From JBJFGR01 sp051892875 (lineage in GTDB: Bacteria; Pseudomonadota; Gammaproteobacteria; Enterobacterales; Succinivibrionaceae): a DNA stretch of 55,136 nt. Under the pieces are notes generated by a model, which did no database searches, was not told where the DNA came from, and worked only from the letters and a program-made list of their open reading frames with translations. Below are positions 27,632 through 34,720 of the stretch, in pieces (positions within the stretch are counted from its first letter, which is position 1; each line of letters opens with the position of its first letter). Made by a program: the position numbers and the translations under genes. The stretch is taken from contig JBJFGR010000060.1 of the NCBI GenBank assembly GCA_051892875.1, positions 1 through 55,136 of the forward strand, written 5' to 3'.

Positions 27632-29266
27632 ATGTCAACTAAATTTATATTTGTTACTGGTGGTGTTGTTTCATCATTAGGTAAAGGCATTGCAGCAGCG
27701 TCTTTAGCTGCAGTGTTAGAAGCTCGTGGTATTAATGTAACTATGTTGAAGCTTGATCCATATATAAATGTGGATCCTGGTACGATGAGTCCTATTCAGC
27801 ATGGTGAAGTTTTTGTAACTGAAGATGGCGCAGAAACAGATTTGGATTTAGGTCATTATGAACGTTTTATTAGAACAAAAATGACTCATAATAATAATTT
27901 TACCACTGGTAGAGTTTATTCAGAAGTTATTAGAAAAGAAAGACGAGGGGATTATTTAGGGGCAACAATTCAAGTAATACCTCATATAACTAATCAAATA
28001 AAAGAGAACATAAAAGCTGGTGCAGAAGGTCATGATGTTGCAATTGTAGAAATAGGTGGAACTGTCGGTGATATTGAATCTTTACCATTTTTAGAAGCTA
28101 TTAGACAGTTGGCTGCAGACATTGGGCGTCAAAATGCATTGTTTATGCATTTAACGTTAGTTCCTTACTTAAAGACATCTGGGGAAGTAAAGACCAAACC
28201 TACCCAGCATTCTGTGAAGGAATTATTAAGCATAGGTATTCAACCTGATATTTTGGTTTGTCGTTCGGATATCAACATACCTATGAATGAAAGAACAAAA
28301 ATTGCGTTATTCTGTAATGTAAGTGAAAAGGCTGTTATCTCATTAAGAGATGTTGATTCTATTTACAAAATACCATCATTATTGAAGAATCAAGGCTTAG
28401 ATGATTTGATTTGTGAAAAATTTAATATTGAAGCAAAAGAAGCTGATTTATCAGAATGGGAACAAGTTATTTATCAGCAAGCTAATAGTGAAGGCGAAGT
28501 TGTGATCGGGATGGTAGGTAAATATGTTCAATTACCAGATGCTTACAAATCAGTAAATGAAGCATTAAAACATGGTGGTTTGAAAAACCATGTAAATGTC
28601 AAGATTGAATATATTGATTCCCAAGATTTAGAAAATAAAGGTATTGAACCTCTTGAAAAACTAGATGCTATTTTAGTTCCTGGTGGTTTTGGTAATAGAG
28701 GTATAGAAGGCAAGATTATAGCTGCAAAATATGCAAGAGAACATAATATACCATATTTGGGTATTTGTTTAGGTATGCAAGTTGCTCTAATAGAATATGC
28801 TAGAAATGTTGTTGGTATGGAAGGTGCTAATTCAACAGAATTTGATAAAAACACCCCATACCCTGTTGTTGGTTTAATAACAGAATGGGTAAATGAAAGC
28901 GGTGAAATCGAAGAAAGATCTGAAGAATCTGATTTAGGTGGTACAATGAGATTAGGATCTCAATTATGTCACTTACAAGAAGGTTCTAAAGTAAGACAGA
29001 TGTATGGTAAATCAGAAATTTATGAAAGACATCGTCATCGTTATGAAGTAAATAATAATTTACTAGAACAGATTACAAGTAAAGGATTAAAAGTTACAGG
29101 ATTAAGTTCTGATAAGAAGCTAGTAGAAATTATTGAAAATCCAAATCATCCGTGGTTTGTTGCTGTTCAATTCCATCCAGAGTTTACTTCAACGCCAAGA
29201 GATGGTCATCCGTTGTTTTCATCATTTGTGAAAGCAGGTATGAATTATCAAAAGAGTAAACAATAA
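27632..29266 (+). CDS. pyrG: CTP synthase
   Basis: Amidates UTP to CTP using glutamine and ATP. From the ATG at 27632 it has 544 residues. The N-terminal synthase domain starts KFIFVTGGVVSSLGKG, with the ATP-binding loop, and includes GTMSPIQHGEVFVTEDGAET. The C-terminal class I glutamine amidotransferase domain has the nucleophile in LGICLGMQVALIEYAR and the catalytic His-Glu in FHPEF. I rejected an in-frame ATG four codons upstream because family members begin at MxTKFIFVTGG. No clear ribosome site precedes it. A terminator follows directly. Confidence 0.97.
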   Translation: MSTKFIFVTGGVVSSLGKGIAAASLAAVLEARGINVTMLKLDPYINVDPGTMSPIQHGEVFVTEDGAETDLDLGHYERFIRTKMTHNNNFTTGRVYSEVIRKERRGDYLGATIQVIPHITNQIKENIKAGAEGHDVAIVEIGGTVGDIESLPFLEAIRQLAADIGRQNALFMHLTLVPYLKTSGEVKTKPTQHSVKELLSIGIQPDILVCRSDINIPMNERTKIALFCNVSEKAVISLRDVDSIYKIPSLLKNQGLDDLICEKFNIEAKEADLSEWEQVIYQQANSEGEVVIGMVGKYVQLPDAYKSVNEALKHGGLKNHVNVKIEYIDSQDLENKGIEPLEKLDAILVPGGFGNRGIEGKIIAAKYAREHNIPYLGICLGMQVALIEYARNVVGMEGANSTEFDKNTPYPVVGLITEWVNESGEIEERSEESDLGGTMRLGSQLCHLQEGSKVRQMYGKSEIYERHRHRYEVNNNLLEQITSKGLKVTGLSSDKKLVEIIENPNHPWFVAVQFHPEFTSTPRDGHPLFSSFVKAGMNYQKSKQ

Positions 29267-29271
29267 GATTT

Positions 29272-29303
29272 AACCGAAAAGTAAAATGCTTTTCGGTTTT
29301 ATA
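29272..29303 (+). terminator. Terminator of pyrG
   Basis: AACCGAAAAG at 29272-29281 pairs with CTTTTCGGTT at 29289-29298 around a seven-base loop, followed by TTATAG. It separates pyrG from the independently transcribed eno. Confidence 0.85.
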
Positions 29304-29310
29304 GTCTTTA

Positions 29311-29339
29311 TTGTGTTTTTTTGTAAACAACAGTATAAT
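29311..29339 (+). promoter_or_regulatory. Sigma-70 promoter of eno
   Basis: TTGTGT at 29311-29316 and a perfect TATAAT at 29334-29339 are 17 bases apart. The leader of about 85 bases contains a small CTGCC/GGCAG hairpin near 29389-29402 and a GAGG ribosome site about seven bases before the eno ATG. Confidence 0.6.
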
Positions 29340-29430
29340 ATTTTTCAAGCGAAGTGCTAACGATATTAGTACAAAATTTTTTTAAAGCTGCCTTTGGGCA
29401 GGAATTTAGTTATCCAATGAGGATTTAGTA

Positions 29431-30735
29431 ATGTCTAAGATTGTTAAGGTTATTGGTCGTGAAATTATCGATTCACGTGGAAATCCAACTGTAGAAGCTG
29501 ATGTTTATTTAGATGACGGTTCTATGGGTCGTGCAGCTGTTCCATCTGGAGCATCTACAGGTGTTCGTGAAGCACTAGAATTACGTGATACAAGCGATAA
29601 GCGTTTTGGTGGTAAGGGTGTTTTAACTGCTGTTAAAAACGTAAATGAAAAGTTAGGACCTGCTATTATTGGTTTAGATCCAGTTGATCAACGTGCTGTT
29701 GATAAGGTTATGTTGGATTTGGATGGCGATCCATTCAAGAAGAATTTAGGTGCTAACGCTATTTTAGCAATTTCTCTTGCTGTTGCGAAAGCTGCTGCAG
29801 CTTCAAAGAAAGTTCCTTTATACGCACATATTGCTGATTTAAATGGTACTCCTGGTAAGTATTCTATGCCATTACCAATGATGAATATCATCAATGGTGG
29901 TGCTCATGCTGCTTGGTCTATGGATATGCAAGAATTTATGATTCAGCCAGTAGGTGCTAAGTCAGTTCGTCAAGCAATTCAAATGGGTTGTGAAGTATTC
30001 CATCAGTTAGCTAAAGTATTAAAGGCTAAGGGACAACCAACTACTGTTGGTGACGAAGGTGGTTATGCTCCTCGTTTAGCTGGTACTGCTGATGCTATGG
30101 CTGCAATCGAAGAAGCTGTAAAAGCAGCTGGTTATAAGTTTGGTGAAGATATCACTTTAGCTATGGACTGCGCTTCTTCAGAATTCTATGATGAAGGTGC
30201 TAAGTTATATAGAATGAAGGCAGAAGGTAAAGATTTAACATCTGCTCAATTAGCTGATTTCTTAGCAGACTTATGCAATAAGTATCCAATTATCTCTATC
30301 GAAGATGGTCAAGCTGAAGGTGACTGGGATGGTTGGAAGAACTTAACTGATAAGATTGGTTCTAAGTGTCAATTAGTTGGTGATGATTTATTCGTAACTA
30401 ATCCTTCAATCTTAAAAGAAGGTATTGAAAAGGGCGTTGCTAACTCTATCCTAATCAAGGTTAACCAAATCGGTTCATTATCTGAAACTTTAGATGCTAT
30501 TCAAATGGCTCATAAGGCTGGTTATACTGCAGTTATTTCTCACCGTTCAGGTGAAACTGAAGATTGTACAATCGCTGATATCGCTGTTGGTACTGCAGCT
30601 GGTCAAATCAAGACTGGTTCTTTAAGCCGTTCAGACCGTATGGCTAAGTACAACCAATTAATTCGTATTGAAGAAGAATTAGGTACTGAAAAGGCTCCAT
30701 ATGCAGGTCGTAAGGCTGTTAAGGGTCAGAATTAA
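29431..30735 (+). CDS. eno: Enolase
   Basis: Interconverts 2-phosphoglycerate and phosphoenolpyruvate in glycolysis; in many gammaproteobacteria it is also part of the RNA degradosome. The 434 residues contain VxGREIIDSRGNPTVEADV, GASTGVREALELRD, catalytic acids in GDEGGYAP and SIEDG, the lysine region SILIKVNQIGSL, and SHRSGETEDCTIADIAVG. Codon use is clearly different from its neighbours: AAG is preferred over AAA and GGT/GCT dominate, as expected for a very highly expressed gene. It has its own promoter and terminator. Confidence 0.98.
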   Translation: MSKIVKVIGREIIDSRGNPTVEADVYLDDGSMGRAAVPSGASTGVREALELRDTSDKRFGGKGVLTAVKNVNEKLGPAIIGLDPVDQRAVDKVMLDLDGDPFKKNLGANAILAISLAVAKAAAASKKVPLYAHIADLNGTPGKYSMPLPMMNIINGGAHAAWSMDMQEFMIQPVGAKSVRQAIQMGCEVFHQLAKVLKAKGQPTTVGDEGGYAPRLAGTADAMAAIEEAVKAAGYKFGEDITLAMDCASSEFYDEGAKLYRMKAEGKDLTSAQLADFLADLCNKYPIISIEDGQAEGDWDGWKNLTDKIGSKCQLVGDDLFVTNPSILKEGIEKGVANSILIKVNQIGSLSETLDAIQMAHKAGYTAVISHRSGETEDCTIADIAVGTAAGQIKTGSLSRSDRMAKYNQLIRIEEELGTEKAPYAGRKAVKGQN

Positions 30736-30754
30736 TTTATTTTAGTTCTAAATC

Positions 30755-30784
30755 AAAAGGGAGACTAAGGTCTCCCTTTTTTAA
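30755..30784 (+). terminator. Terminator of eno
   Basis: AAAAGGGAGAC at 30755-30765 pairs perfectly with GTCTCCCTTTT at 30770-30780 across a TAAG tetraloop and is followed by more T residues. It is one of the strongest terminators in the window. Confidence 0.92.
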
Positions 30785-30834
30785 ATATAAATTAGATTTT
30801 ATATATAAACAGAATTTAAAATAAAGTAAAAGCT

Positions 30835-31122
30835 ATGTTACACTTTATAAATGTTGTTTTATTGCTAATTTTGGTGTTTTTAGTAAATTCATTAGTTTTT
30901 GGAAATAATGGTTATAGAAAAAACATTTTTATAGTTAATGAATTAAATAATGCTAAAAAAGAAACAAAATCATTAGCCGATAGAAATAGAATATTAAAAT
31001 TAAATATTGAAGATTTAAAAAATAATAAGTCTTATGAATCGATAGAAGATTTAGCTAGATCAAATCTTGAATTTATAAAACCAGATGAGACTTTTTATAG
31101 AGTAATTATTAAAAATGATTAA
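30835..31122 (+). CDS. ftsB: Cell division protein FtsB
   Basis: Small bitopic inner-membrane protein that forms the FtsQLB complex, which signals to septal peptidoglycan synthesis. The 95 residues have one N-terminal membrane span (about 4-22), then a leucine-rich coiled coil (about 35-65), and the conserved IEDLARSNLEFIKPDETFYRV ending. It starts directly after the eno terminator and precedes ispD by three bases, the order in E. coli. Confidence 0.92.
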   Translation: MLHFINVVLLLILVFLVNSLVFGNNGYRKNIFIVNELNNAKKETKSLADRNRILKLNIEDLKNNKSYESIEDLARSNLEFIKPDETFYRVIIKND

Positions 31123-31125
31123 TTT

Positions 31126-31806
31126 ATGGTAGATTTTGACATAATAATACCAGCTGCTGGTGTAGGAAAGAGAATGCAATCGTCTATTCCAAAGCAGTAT
31201 TTAGAGATTTTTGGAAAAACAATTTTGGAAATAACAACAAAAAAAATGCTTCAAGTTCTAGGAGTAAAAAATGTTATTGTTGTTATTAACAAAGAAGATA
31301 CTTATTTTAAGAGTAAATGTTCTTCCTTGTTGCCTAATGTAAAAGTAGTTTATGGTGGTGCTGAAAGGTCTGATAGTGTCTTGAATGGATTGAATTTTTC
31401 AACATCTGAATATGTACTTGTACATGATGCGGCACGTCCCTGTGTATTACTTAAAGATATAAATTTGTTAATAAAAGAATGTTCTCAAGAAAATGGTGCT
31501 ATATTAGTTGCTTCTATCCCTGATACAGTGAAAAAATCTACTAATGGTATTGATATTGAAGAGACAGTACCTAGAACACATTTATATAGAGCATTAACAC
31601 CTCAGATGTTTAAACGTGAATTGCTAATCAATGCCTATAACCGAGCAACTAATAATAAATTATTAGTTACAGATGAAGCTTCAGCGATGGAAATGATGGG
31701 GTATAAACCTAAGATGGTAATAGGTAGTAAAACAAATATAAAAATAACTGAGCCTATAGATTTAAAAATAGCAGAGTATTTTTTAGGAATGGAGGACTCA
31801 CTATGA
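31126..31806 (+). CDS. ispD: 2-C-methyl-D-erythritol 4-phosphate cytidylyltransferase
   Basis: Transfers CMP from CTP to methylerythritol phosphate in the MEP isoprenoid pathway. The 226 residues start with the nucleotide-binding AAGVGKRMQSSIPKQYL. YVLVHDAARPCV and VTDEASAMEMMGY are conserved in the family. It overlaps ispF by four bases. ispD and ispF are separate genes here, not fused. Confidence 0.96.
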   Translation: MVDFDIIIPAAGVGKRMQSSIPKQYLEIFGKTILEITTKKMLQVLGVKNVIVVINKEDTYFKSKCSSLLPNVKVVYGGAERSDSVLNGLNFSTSEYVLVHDAARPCVLLKDINLLIKECSQENGAILVASIPDTVKKSTNGIDIEETVPRTHLYRALTPQMFKRELLINAYNRATNNKLLVTDEASAMEMMGYKPKMVIGSKTNIKITEPIDLKIAEYFLGMEDSL

Positions 31807-32279
31807 TGAGAGTTGGACATGGTTTTGATGTACATAAGTTTGGTGGTCAAGGTCCTATCACTTTAGGTGGAGTAAAAATTGATTATGATCAAGGTCTAAT
31901 AGCGCATTCAGACGGAGATGTAGTATTGCATGCTTTGGCAGATTCTTTACTAGGAGCTGCTGCATTAGGAGATATTGGTCGTTTATATCCTGATAATGAT
32001 GATTCATATAAGGGTATTGATAGTAGAATTTTATTACGTGATACAGTATTGCGTATACATACTTTAGGTTATGTTATTAACAATGTTGATATTACTGTAT
32101 TAGCACAAGCTCCAAAAATAACACCTCATGCAGAACAAATGAGAAAAAATATTGCAGATGATTTAAAAATTGATATTTCTTGTGTAAATATCAAGGCCAC
32201 TACAACTGAAAAATTAGGTTTTGTTGGAAGGAAAGAAGGAATTGCAGTAGAAGCTGTAGCATTAATAGAAAAGGTTTGA
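31803..32279 (+). CDS. ispF: 2-C-methyl-D-erythritol 2,4-cyclodiphosphate synthase
   Basis: Cyclises CDP-methylerythritol phosphate and releases CMP in the MEP pathway. The 158 residues include metal ligands in GHGFDVHKF and AHSDGDVVLHALADSLLGA, and the C-terminal KATTTEKLGFVGRKEGIAVEA. Two adjacent ATGs (31803 and 31806) are possible starts; the first overlaps the ispD stop. The gene is followed after one base by surE, with no truD between them as there is in E. coli. Confidence 0.96.
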   Translation: MMRVGHGFDVHKFGGQGPITLGGVKIDYDQGLIAHSDGDVVLHALADSLLGAAALGDIGRLYPDNDDSYKGIDSRILLRDTVLRIHTLGYVINNVDITVLAQAPKITPHAEQMRKNIADDLKIDISCVNIKATTTEKLGFVGRKEGIAVEAVALIEKV

Positions 32280-32280
32280 A

Positions 32281-33042
32281 ATGAAAAAGGACACAAAAAT
32301 ACTTATTTCTAATGATGATGGGGTTTATGCAGAAGGTATAAATACGCTATTCGATTCTTTAAATAAAATTTATAGTGATGTGTATGTTGTAGCACCTGAT
32401 AGGAATCAGAGTGCTGCAAGTCATTCACTCACTATTGAGTATCCTTTAAGAATTCAGTACATTAATAAAAAAAACTTTATAGCTGTAAAAGGAACACCAA
32501 CAGATAGTGTGTACTTAGCGATTAATAAATTATTAGAAACTAAACCAAATATAGTTATTTCAGGAATAAATGAAGGAGCTAATTTGGGAGATGATGTTAT
32601 TTATTCTGGTACTGTAGCTGCTGCTATGGAAGGTAGAAATTTAGGATTTCCTGCAATTGCTATATCTTTAGTTGGTTCTACCCATTATGAAACAGCCGCT
32701 TATTTTTTATTAAAAATACTAGAAAAAGTTGAATTTTGTCCGATACCTAATAATCAAATTTTAAATGTTAATGTTCCAGATTTACCAATAAATGAAATCA
32801 AGGGACTCAAAATTACTAGGTTAGGTAGCAGGTTTGCTCCAAACATAGTAGTAACGCAAAAAGATTTACGTGGAAAAAATATATATTGGGTGGGGCCTCA
32901 GGGTGAAGTAATGGATCGAGATCAAGATACAGACTTTTGGGCAATTGAACATAATTATGTATCAGTAACTCCTCTTCACATTGATCTAACTTCATATGCT
33001 GTAATTGATGATCTGCGTAATTGGTGCAACAATATTAAATAA
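32281..33042 (+). CDS. surE: 5'/3'-nucleotidase SurE
   Basis: Metal-dependent phosphatase active on nucleoside 5'- and 3'-monophosphates, linked to stationary-phase survival. The 253 residues start ILISNDDGVYAEGI, with the metal-binding Asp pair. APDRNQSAASHSLT, VISGINEGANLGDDVIYSGT and VSVTPLHIDLT are family hallmarks. It follows ispF with one base between. The usual partner pcm is absent, replaced by a YqaA-like membrane protein. Confidence 0.96.
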   Translation: MKKDTKILISNDDGVYAEGINTLFDSLNKIYSDVYVVAPDRNQSAASHSLTIEYPLRIQYINKKNFIAVKGTPTDSVYLAINKLLETKPNIVISGINEGANLGDDVIYSGTVAAAMEGRNLGFPAIAISLVGSTHYETAAYFLLKILEKVEFCPIPNNQILNVNVPDLPINEIKGLKITRLGSRFAPNIVVTQKDLRGKNIYWVGPQGEVMDRDQDTDFWAIEHNYVSVTPLHIDLTSYAVIDDLRNWCNNIK

Positions 33043-33053
33043 ATGAAACAAGT

Positions 33054-33674
33054 ATGAAAATTTTTACTTCAATTTATGATAAATGTATAGCGTTGGCAAA
33101 ACATAGATTTGCAACGATTTTTTTAATGATAAATAGTTTTATAGAATCAATATTTTGGCCTATTCCTGTTGACGCAATGTTGATTCCTATGTCTTTAGCA
33201 AGTCCTAATAAAGCATATAAATATGCATTTTATGCGACTGTATCCTCTGTTTGTGGGGCAATAATTGGGTATTACTTAGGTTATTTCTTGTATGATGCTT
33301 TTTTAGAAGAATTGATAATAAAGTTAGGTTGGATGGGGCAAGTTGATAAAGTTAATAAGTATTTGGTGGAAATAGGTATTATATTTATTATCATAGGTTC
33401 GTTTACACCAGTTCCGTATAAAGTTGTAGCTATATGTTGTGGTGTTGCAGCCAGTCAACAAATGTTAGCAGATTCATCTTGGCAATTGAATATTATTCCA
33501 TTTATTATTGTAAGTTTTATAGGTCGTGGAGCAAGATTCTTTTTAATATCTGGACTTATTAGGTTCGGTGGAGAAAAAATGGCTAATAAGATTAGACAAT
33601 ATATTGATATAATCGGTTGGATTGTAATATTTATTTCAATAATTGGAATTTGTTGGTACATATATTATCGATAG
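33054..33674 (+). CDS. YqaA/DedA-like (SNARE-associated) membrane protein
   Basis: A 206-residue inner-membrane protein with about five hydrophobic segments. The first part, including INSFIESIFWPIPVDAMLIPM, and the segment YYLGYFLYDAF match the VTT/DedA superfamily, in particular the short YqaA group. GSFTPVPYKVVAICCGVAA corresponds to the conserved F/GRFxPxxR-K motif region. Such proteins are implicated in membrane lipid or metabolite handling, but no activity can be assigned. It sits between surE and nlpD, where pcm is found in E. coli; Pseudomonas also keeps membrane proteins in this region. Confidence 0.8.
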   Translation: MKIFTSIYDKCIALAKHRFATIFLMINSFIESIFWPIPVDAMLIPMSLASPNKAYKYAFYATVSSVCGAIIGYYLGYFLYDAFLEELIIKLGWMGQVDKVNKYLVEIGIIFIIIGSFTPVPYKVVAICCGVAASQQMLADSSWQLNIIPFIIVSFIGRGARFFLISGLIRFGGEKMANKIRQYIDIIGWIVIFISIIGICWYIYYR

Positions 33675-33680
33675 TAAGAT

Positions 33681-34712
33681 ATGTTAGGATGTATTAGATT
33701 TATTTGCTTTGTGTATTTAATATTATGTATGGTTGTGGGGTGTGCTACCACATCCCGTAACTATTCGCCATATGTATTAACACAAGAAAAGGTAAATAAA
33801 ACGACGTCAGTAAAAAAAACAACCCAAACCAAACAAACTAAAATAATACCAGTAAAAGTTGGGACAGCCCAACAAAAAAAAGTAAACAATGGTGATTTTT
33901 ATATAGTAAAAAAGGGTGATACTTTATTTTCAATATCTTTTGAAAATAATATTGAGTTAAAAACGTTGGCACTAATAAATGATTTAGTAATGCCCTATAC
34001 AATAAAAGTAGGACAAAGATTATTATTAAATCCCCTAAAATCAAAGCATAAATTATATAAGGTAAAAAGAAAAGATACCTTATATAGAATTGCTAAAAAT
34101 AATGGTCTTACTGTTGCTGAGTTAAGAAGTGTAAATGGTTTATATAATAATACGATTGTTGAAGGACAAATTCTTCTTGTAGAAAATAATGTTAGTAATA
34201 ATTTAGCTAATACTAAACCTATTACTGAACAAAAAAAGAATGAAGTTTCATCAGCAAAGAAAGTTAACCAACAAAACATTGCCAGTAATTTAAAAAAACA
34301 AGAGAAGCAGCAAGAGAAACAAGTTAAACAAGAGAAAACTCAAAATAATAAAGTTAAATGGTTGTGGCCTAATAAAGGAAGTATTGTTTCTTACTTTTCA
34401 GAACGAAACAAAGGAATTGATATAGGTGGGGTTAAAGGTAGTATTATCAAGTCTGCTGCCTATGGAAAAATAGTCTATGCAGGAAATGCATTACGAGGTT
34501 ATGGTAATTTAATTATTATTAATCATAATGATGATTTTTTATCAGCTTATGCACATAATGATAAAATTTTAGTATCAGAAGGTGAATATGTTAAAGCAGG
34601 GCAGGAAATTGCGAGGATGGGAGATACAGATGCCAAAAGTGTTCGTCTTCATTTTGAAATACGTTACAAAGGGCAATCTGTAAATCCTCTTAATCATTTA
34701 CCTAAGCGTTAG
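33681..34712 (+). CDS. nlpD: NlpD-like lipoprotein with two LysM domains and a degenerate M23 domain
   Basis: Probable outer-membrane lipoprotein that activates the amidase AmiC during cell separation. The 343 residues start with a lipoprotein signal whose lipobox cysteine is near residue 21 (MVVGCATT). Two LysM motifs follow (about 74-115, YIVKKGDTLFSISF; and 118-162, YKVKRKDTLYRIAK), where E. coli NlpD has one. A Gln/Lys-rich linker (about 170-225) leads to a C-terminal M23-type domain. The first zinc histidine is missing (NKGIDIGG instead of HxGxD), so it is probably catalytically dead, as in NlpD/EnvC activators. rpoS normally follows nlpD; here mutS converges after eight bases. Confidence 0.9.
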   Translation: MLGCIRFICFVYLILCMVVGCATTSRNYSPYVLTQEKVNKTTSVKKTTQTKQTKIIPVKVGTAQQKKVNNGDFYIVKKGDTLFSISFENNIELKTLALINDLVMPYTIKVGQRLLLNPLKSKHKLYKVKRKDTLYRIAKNNGLTVAELRSVNGLYNNTIVEGQILLVENNVSNNLANTKPITEQKKNEVSSAKKVNQQNIASNLKKQEKQQEKQVKQEKTQNNKVKWLWPNKGSIVSYFSERNKGIDIGGVKGSIIKSAAYGKIVYAGNALRGYGNLIIINHNDDFLSAYAHNDKILVSEGEYVKAGQEIARMGDTDAKSVRLHFEIRYKGQSVNPLNHLPKR

Positions 34713-34720
34713 ATATATTT

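Noticed and set aside
31635..31850. Antisense ORFs inside ispD, eno, pyrG, mutS, alaS and other genes
   Set aside because: They lie wholly opposite conserved genes, lack ribosome sites and family features, and are shadows of the coding strand.
33681..34712. NlpD as an active M23 peptidase
   Set aside because: The first zinc histidine is missing, as in known non-catalytic amidase activators.
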